64,000 nt of DNA from Demequina sp. NBRC 110057 (GTDB lineage Bacteria > Actinomycetota > Actinomycetes > Actinomycetales > Demequinaceae). The notes under the pieces are model-generated. The model saw only the letters and a list, made by a program, of their open reading frames with translations, was not told the origin of the DNA and did not search any database. The stretch is from contig NZ_BBRN01000003.1 of assembly GCF_002090175.1 (NCBI RefSeq), forward strand, positions 620,001 through 684,000, written 5' to 3'. The position numbers were made by a program, and so were the translations under genes. Shown here one piece after another: positions 61,339-64,000 of the stretch (the first letter of the stretch is position 1; the number at the start of each line of letters is the position of its first letter).

Positions 61339-62777
61339 GACACCAGCTCCAGGAGCGCGGCACCGACGGCGCGCGAGGCACCGAAGGTGGCGACGTCGGC
61401 GTACGCGTCGTCGAGGTCAGGCCAGCCCATGTCGACAACGATCGCGCCGCTGGAGCGCAGCGCGTCGATCGCGTCGCGCGCCCAGGCGTGCCGGTGGTTG
61501 TCCTTGCCCACCACGATGACCTGGCGATCGGGGCCGGGGGCCCACGAGCCGAGGCCCTGCTCCGGCGTCACCACGGCATCGGCCGTGACACCCGACGCGA
61601 AGGGTCCCCACGGGGAGGGCCCCACCGCGATGTTGGCGGCGGGCTCGAGCCGCACCCAGGCGAGGGACTTCACGCCGCCGCGGCCGGCGAGCGCGTCGGA
61701 CGCCTCGGGAGCGACGTGGAACGCCGCGCGGATGCGCTCGGCCGTGAGGCCGGCGATCTCTCCCCTGGTCAGGTCCGTCGGCACGGCGGGCGCCGTCTTC
61801 GTGGTGGCGACAAGGCGGCCGATGCGCGTGGCGGCATCGGCGAGACGCTCGGACGGGAGGGTTCCCGCCTCGAGCGCCGCCTCGATGGCATCCACGATCT
61901 CGCCGATCTGCGCGTCGGTGTTCCTGGTGCCGATGCACAGCAGGTCGCATCCCGCGGCGAGCGCGCGGGCGGCGGCGGCGGGGATGCCGATCTCGCCGGA
62001 CGCCCCCACCATGTCGAGGGCGTCCGAGACGATCGCGCCGTCGAAGCCCATCTTCCCGCGCAGCAGGTCGGTGAGGATCGCGTGCGAGAACGTCGCGGGG
62101 TGCTCGGCGTCGATGGCCGGAACCATGATGTGCGAGCTCATGATGCTTGCCACGCCGGCGTCGATGAGCGCCTGGAAGGGCGCCAGCTCACGCTCGGCGA
62201 GGGTCGCCTCGTCCACCTCGACGGTGGGCAGCGACACGTGCGAGTCCTGAGCGGTGTCGCCGTGGCCGGGGAAGTGCTTGGCGTTGGCCGCCACCCCGGT
62301 CGACTGCACTCCCGCGGTCCAGGCCACGCCGTGCTCGCCCACCAGGGAGGGCGTGGCCCCGAAGGACCGCACGCCGATGACGGGGTTGGCCTTGTTCGAG
62401 TTCACGTCCACATCGGGCGCGAGGGTCAGGTTCACTCCTGCGTCGCGCAGTTCCCACCCCACCTGGGCGCCGACGGCGCGGGTGAGGTCGGCGTCGTCGA
62501 GGCGACCCAGGAGGGCGTTGCCGGGAAACGGCGACCCCTGCGCCTGGTACAGGCGGGAGACGTCGCCGCCCTCCTCGTCGATCGAGATGACAGCATCGGG
62601 GTTGGCCGCGCGGATCGCCGCGGTGAGCTCGCGCAGCTGCGCGGGCGACTCGACGTTGGTGGCGAACAGGCACACGCCGCCCATTCCCTCACGCAGCCGC
62701 CTGTCGACCCACTCGGGAAGCGTGGGGCCCTCGAAGCCGGGCATGAGCACGGCGAGCGGGCTCGCTGTCGCGGTCAT
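61335..62777 (-). CDS. nagZ: GH3 beta-N-acetylhexosaminidase, NagZ type
   Basis: 480 residues, no signal peptide. ISIDEEGGDVSRL, the NagZ loop KHFPGHGDTAQDSH (His of the Asp-His acid/base dyad) and the nucleophile D252 in IVSDALDM. A C-terminal domain after residue ~330 lacks catalytic motifs, as in Cellulomonas Nag3, which is a phosphorylase; hydrolysis versus phosphorolysis cannot be told from sequence. It cleaves imported GlcNAc-containing oligomers to feed the ROK kinase. ATG overlaps the MalG-type permease stop by 4 bases. Confidence 0.9.
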   Translation of the reverse strand: MTATASPLAVLMPGFEGPTLPEWVDRRLREGMGGVCLFATNVESPAQLRELTAAIRAANPDAVISIDEEGGDVSRLYQAQGSPFPGNALLGRLDDADLTRAVGAQVGWELRDAGVNLTLAPDVDVNSNKANPVIGVRSFGATPSLVGEHGVAWTAGVQSTGVAANAKHFPGHGDTAQDSHVSLPTVEVDEATLAERELAPFQALIDAGVASIMSSHIMVPAIDAEHPATFSHAILTDLLRGKMGFDGAIVSDALDMVGASGEIGIPAAAARALAAGCDLLCIGTRNTDAQIGEIVDAIEAALEAGTLPSERLADAATRIGRLVATTKTAPAVPTDLTRGEIAGLTAERIRAAFHVAPEASDALAGRGGVKSLAWVRLEPAANIAVGPSPWGPFASGVTADAVVTPEQGLGSWAPGPDRQVIVVGKDNHRHAWARDAIDALRSSGAIVVDMGWPDLDDAYADVATFGASRAVGAALLELVS

Positions 62778-63619
62778 CCCTTCACCGCCCCGCCGACCAT
62801 GCCGGACGTCATGCGGTTCTGGACGATCATGAAGAACACGATGACGGGCACCGCGACCAGCACGGAGCCGGCCATGACCTGGCCCCACTGGACCGCGCCG
62901 AACTGGGTGGGCTCGGAGAATCCACGTAGCCACAGCGGTAGCGTCTCGGAGCTCTCCGACGTCATCAGCACCGAGGCCAGGGCGAATTCGTTCCACACCT
63001 GCAGGAACGCGTAGACGCCGGAGGCGACGAGGCCGGGCGCGAGCAGCGGGAAGGTGATCCGCATGAACGCCTGGAAGCGGGTGCAGCCGTCGATCATGGC
63101 CGCCTCCTCGAGGTCCGCCGGCACGCCGGCGACGAAGCCGCGCAGCATCCACAGCGTGAAGGGCACCACCATGGCGACGTAGATGATGGACAGACCCGCG
63201 ATGGTGTTCAGCAGGTTGAGGCCGGCGATCATCTTGTACTGCGCGATGAACATCGCCTCGGCGGGAAGCATCTGCACCAGGATCACCGCGAGTACGAACG
63301 ACTTGCGGCCCTTGAACCTGAAGCGGGACACGGCGAGCGCTCCGAGGAACGCCACGACGATGCAGATGACGAGCGCGATCGCCGTCACCGACAGCGAGAT
63401 GCGCATGGCGGCGCCGAAGCCTGTCGAGCCGTCAAGCACTGCCTTGTAGTTGTCCCAGGATCCGCCGAAGGGCACCCAGGTGGGGGTGAGCGACGTGATC
63501 TTGGAGGCGGGGAGGAAGGACGAGTTGATCATCCAGTAGACGGGGAATGCCCACATCACGGCGAGGATGATCGCGACGACGGCGCCGACGCGCCGTCCGG
63601 TGGAGGCCTTGGTCTTCAT
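62774..63619 (-). CDS. sugar ABC transporter permease, MalG type
   Basis: 281 residues, six helices, with the binding-protein-dependent transport motif EEAAMIDGCTRFQAFMRITFPLLAPG. Start overlaps the MalF-type stop (TGATG). Together they form the membrane part of a CUT1 importer, presumably for GlcNAc or chitobiose-like sugars; no ATPase gene is in view, as usual where a shared MsiK-type ATPase serves several importers. Confidence 0.92.
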   Translation of the reverse strand: MKTKASTGRRVGAVVAIILAVMWAFPVYWMINSSFLPASKITSLTPTWVPFGGSWDNYKAVLDGSTGFGAAMRISLSVTAIALVICIVVAFLGALAVSRFRFKGRKSFVLAVILVQMLPAEAMFIAQYKMIAGLNLLNTIAGLSIIYVAMVVPFTLWMLRGFVAGVPADLEEAAMIDGCTRFQAFMRITFPLLAPGLVASGVYAFLQVWNEFALASVLMTSESSETLPLWLRGFSEPTQFGAVQWGQVMAGSVLVAVPVIVFFMIVQNRMTSGMVGGAVKG

Positions 63620-64000
63620 CAGTCGTCCTCCTTGAGGAGCTCACGCACGTAAAACCAGGACAGCCCGATGGTGAAGATCATCACGATCATCGCGGCGGCG
63701 GCGGCGACGCCGAACTTTCCTTGGCCCACGCCGAGCCCGTACACGTACGTGCCGAGCAGGTCGTAACGGATGCCCGCGGCGCCGAAGCCCTGGAGCAGCT
63801 GGATCTGCGCGTACACGCGCAGGTCCCAGATCATCTGCAGCAGCAGGAGGATGACGAGCACGGGGCGGATGATGGGAAGCGTGATGCGGCGCAGCATCGA
63901 CAGGCCGTGCGCGCCGTCCAGCTGCGCGGCCTCCACGACCTCCTCGGAAACCTGGGTGAGGCCCGCGTAGACCGACAGCGCCACGAAGGGCACCGATGCC
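63619..64000 (-). CDS. sugar ABC transporter permease, MalF type, 5' partial
   Basis: The reading frame continues through the right edge; only the last ~127 residues are present. The conserved loop EEVVEAAQLDGAHGLSMLRRITLPIIRP is intact, followed by three helices and RELLKEDD. GTG codons within the visible part (e.g. at 63993) are internal Val codons, since the sequence before them continues the family pattern (AS-VPFVALSVYAGL). Confidence 0.9.
   Translation of the reverse strand, partial: ASVPFVALSVYAGLTQVSEEVVEAAQLDGAHGLSMLRRITLPIIRPVLVILLLLQMIWDLRVYAQIQLLQGFGAAGIRYDLLGTYVYGLGVGQGKFGVAAAAAMIVMIFTIGLSWFYVRELLKEDD

Overview
The window is about 72% GC, gene-dense chromosomal DNA from a high-GC actinobacterium. 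WhiB1, PdtaS, UPF0182, UvrD2, AdnA/AdnB, DUF3107 and the DUF2342 protease point to Actinomycetota. The sugar-oligomer transporters, GH3 enzymes and gene order suggest Micrococcales (Cellulomonas/Demequina-like); the genus is a guess. No insertion sequence, prophage or CRISPR array was seen. No gene-free stretch exceeds 300 bases; the largest gaps (about 170-215 bases) hold promoters, operators or leaders.

Layout. 1-3.0 kb: 3' part of an FHA-FtsK/EssC-type ATPase overlapping a convergent membrane-protein gene. 3.1-7.6 kb: whiB1 facing the histidine kinase pdtaS, a DUF2505 protein, two overlapping fluoride-channel genes, an APC permease and the initiator tRNA. 7.6-26.6 kb: a block also known from mycobacteria (UPF0182, PDZ/Lon-like protease, DUF2342, DUF5679, cyclodehydratase-like protein, UvrD2, NudC, a phosphotransferase, AdnB, AdnA, DUF3152, DUF3107). 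26.6-36.0 kb: a catabolic operon with a TetR regulator, GH3 beta-glucosidase, lipoprotein, two ABC ATPases, two permeases and gluconokinase. 36-50 kb: mixed housekeeping genes (DEAD-box helicase, PHP phosphoesterase, aminopeptidase P, LLM oxidoreductase, MocR regulator divergent from a PLP decarboxylase, MgtE-N/CBS protein, DUF1003 protein, Mrp ATPase, divergent galactokinase). 50-58.7 kb: glyA-folD-xthA operon behind a ZTP riboswitch, acyltransferase, GNAT, cell-surface polymer genes, purU and a glycosyltransferase. 58.8-64 kb: an amino-sugar operon (two sugar permeases, NagZ-type GH3, ROK kinase, NagB, compact NagA) running off the right edge.

How genes work together. The 35-26.6 kb operon reads as import of a beta-glucoside, cleavage by the GH3 enzyme and phosphorylation of a gluconate product; this makes aldonic oligosaccharides such as cellobionate a candidate substrate. 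The right-hand operon would import GlcNAc oligomers and convert them through GlcNAc-6-P and GlcN-6-P to fructose-6-P. glyA, folD and purU all handle one-carbon folate units, and the ZTP riboswitch ties glyA-folD to folate shortage.

Cross-cutting signals. Thirteen genes have a TANNNT-like -10 box 6-8 bases before the start codon, suggesting widespread leaderless mRNAs. The 9-mer GGCCGATGC (extended form GGCCGATGCYGTGG) is strongly over-represented on both strands, inside and between genes.
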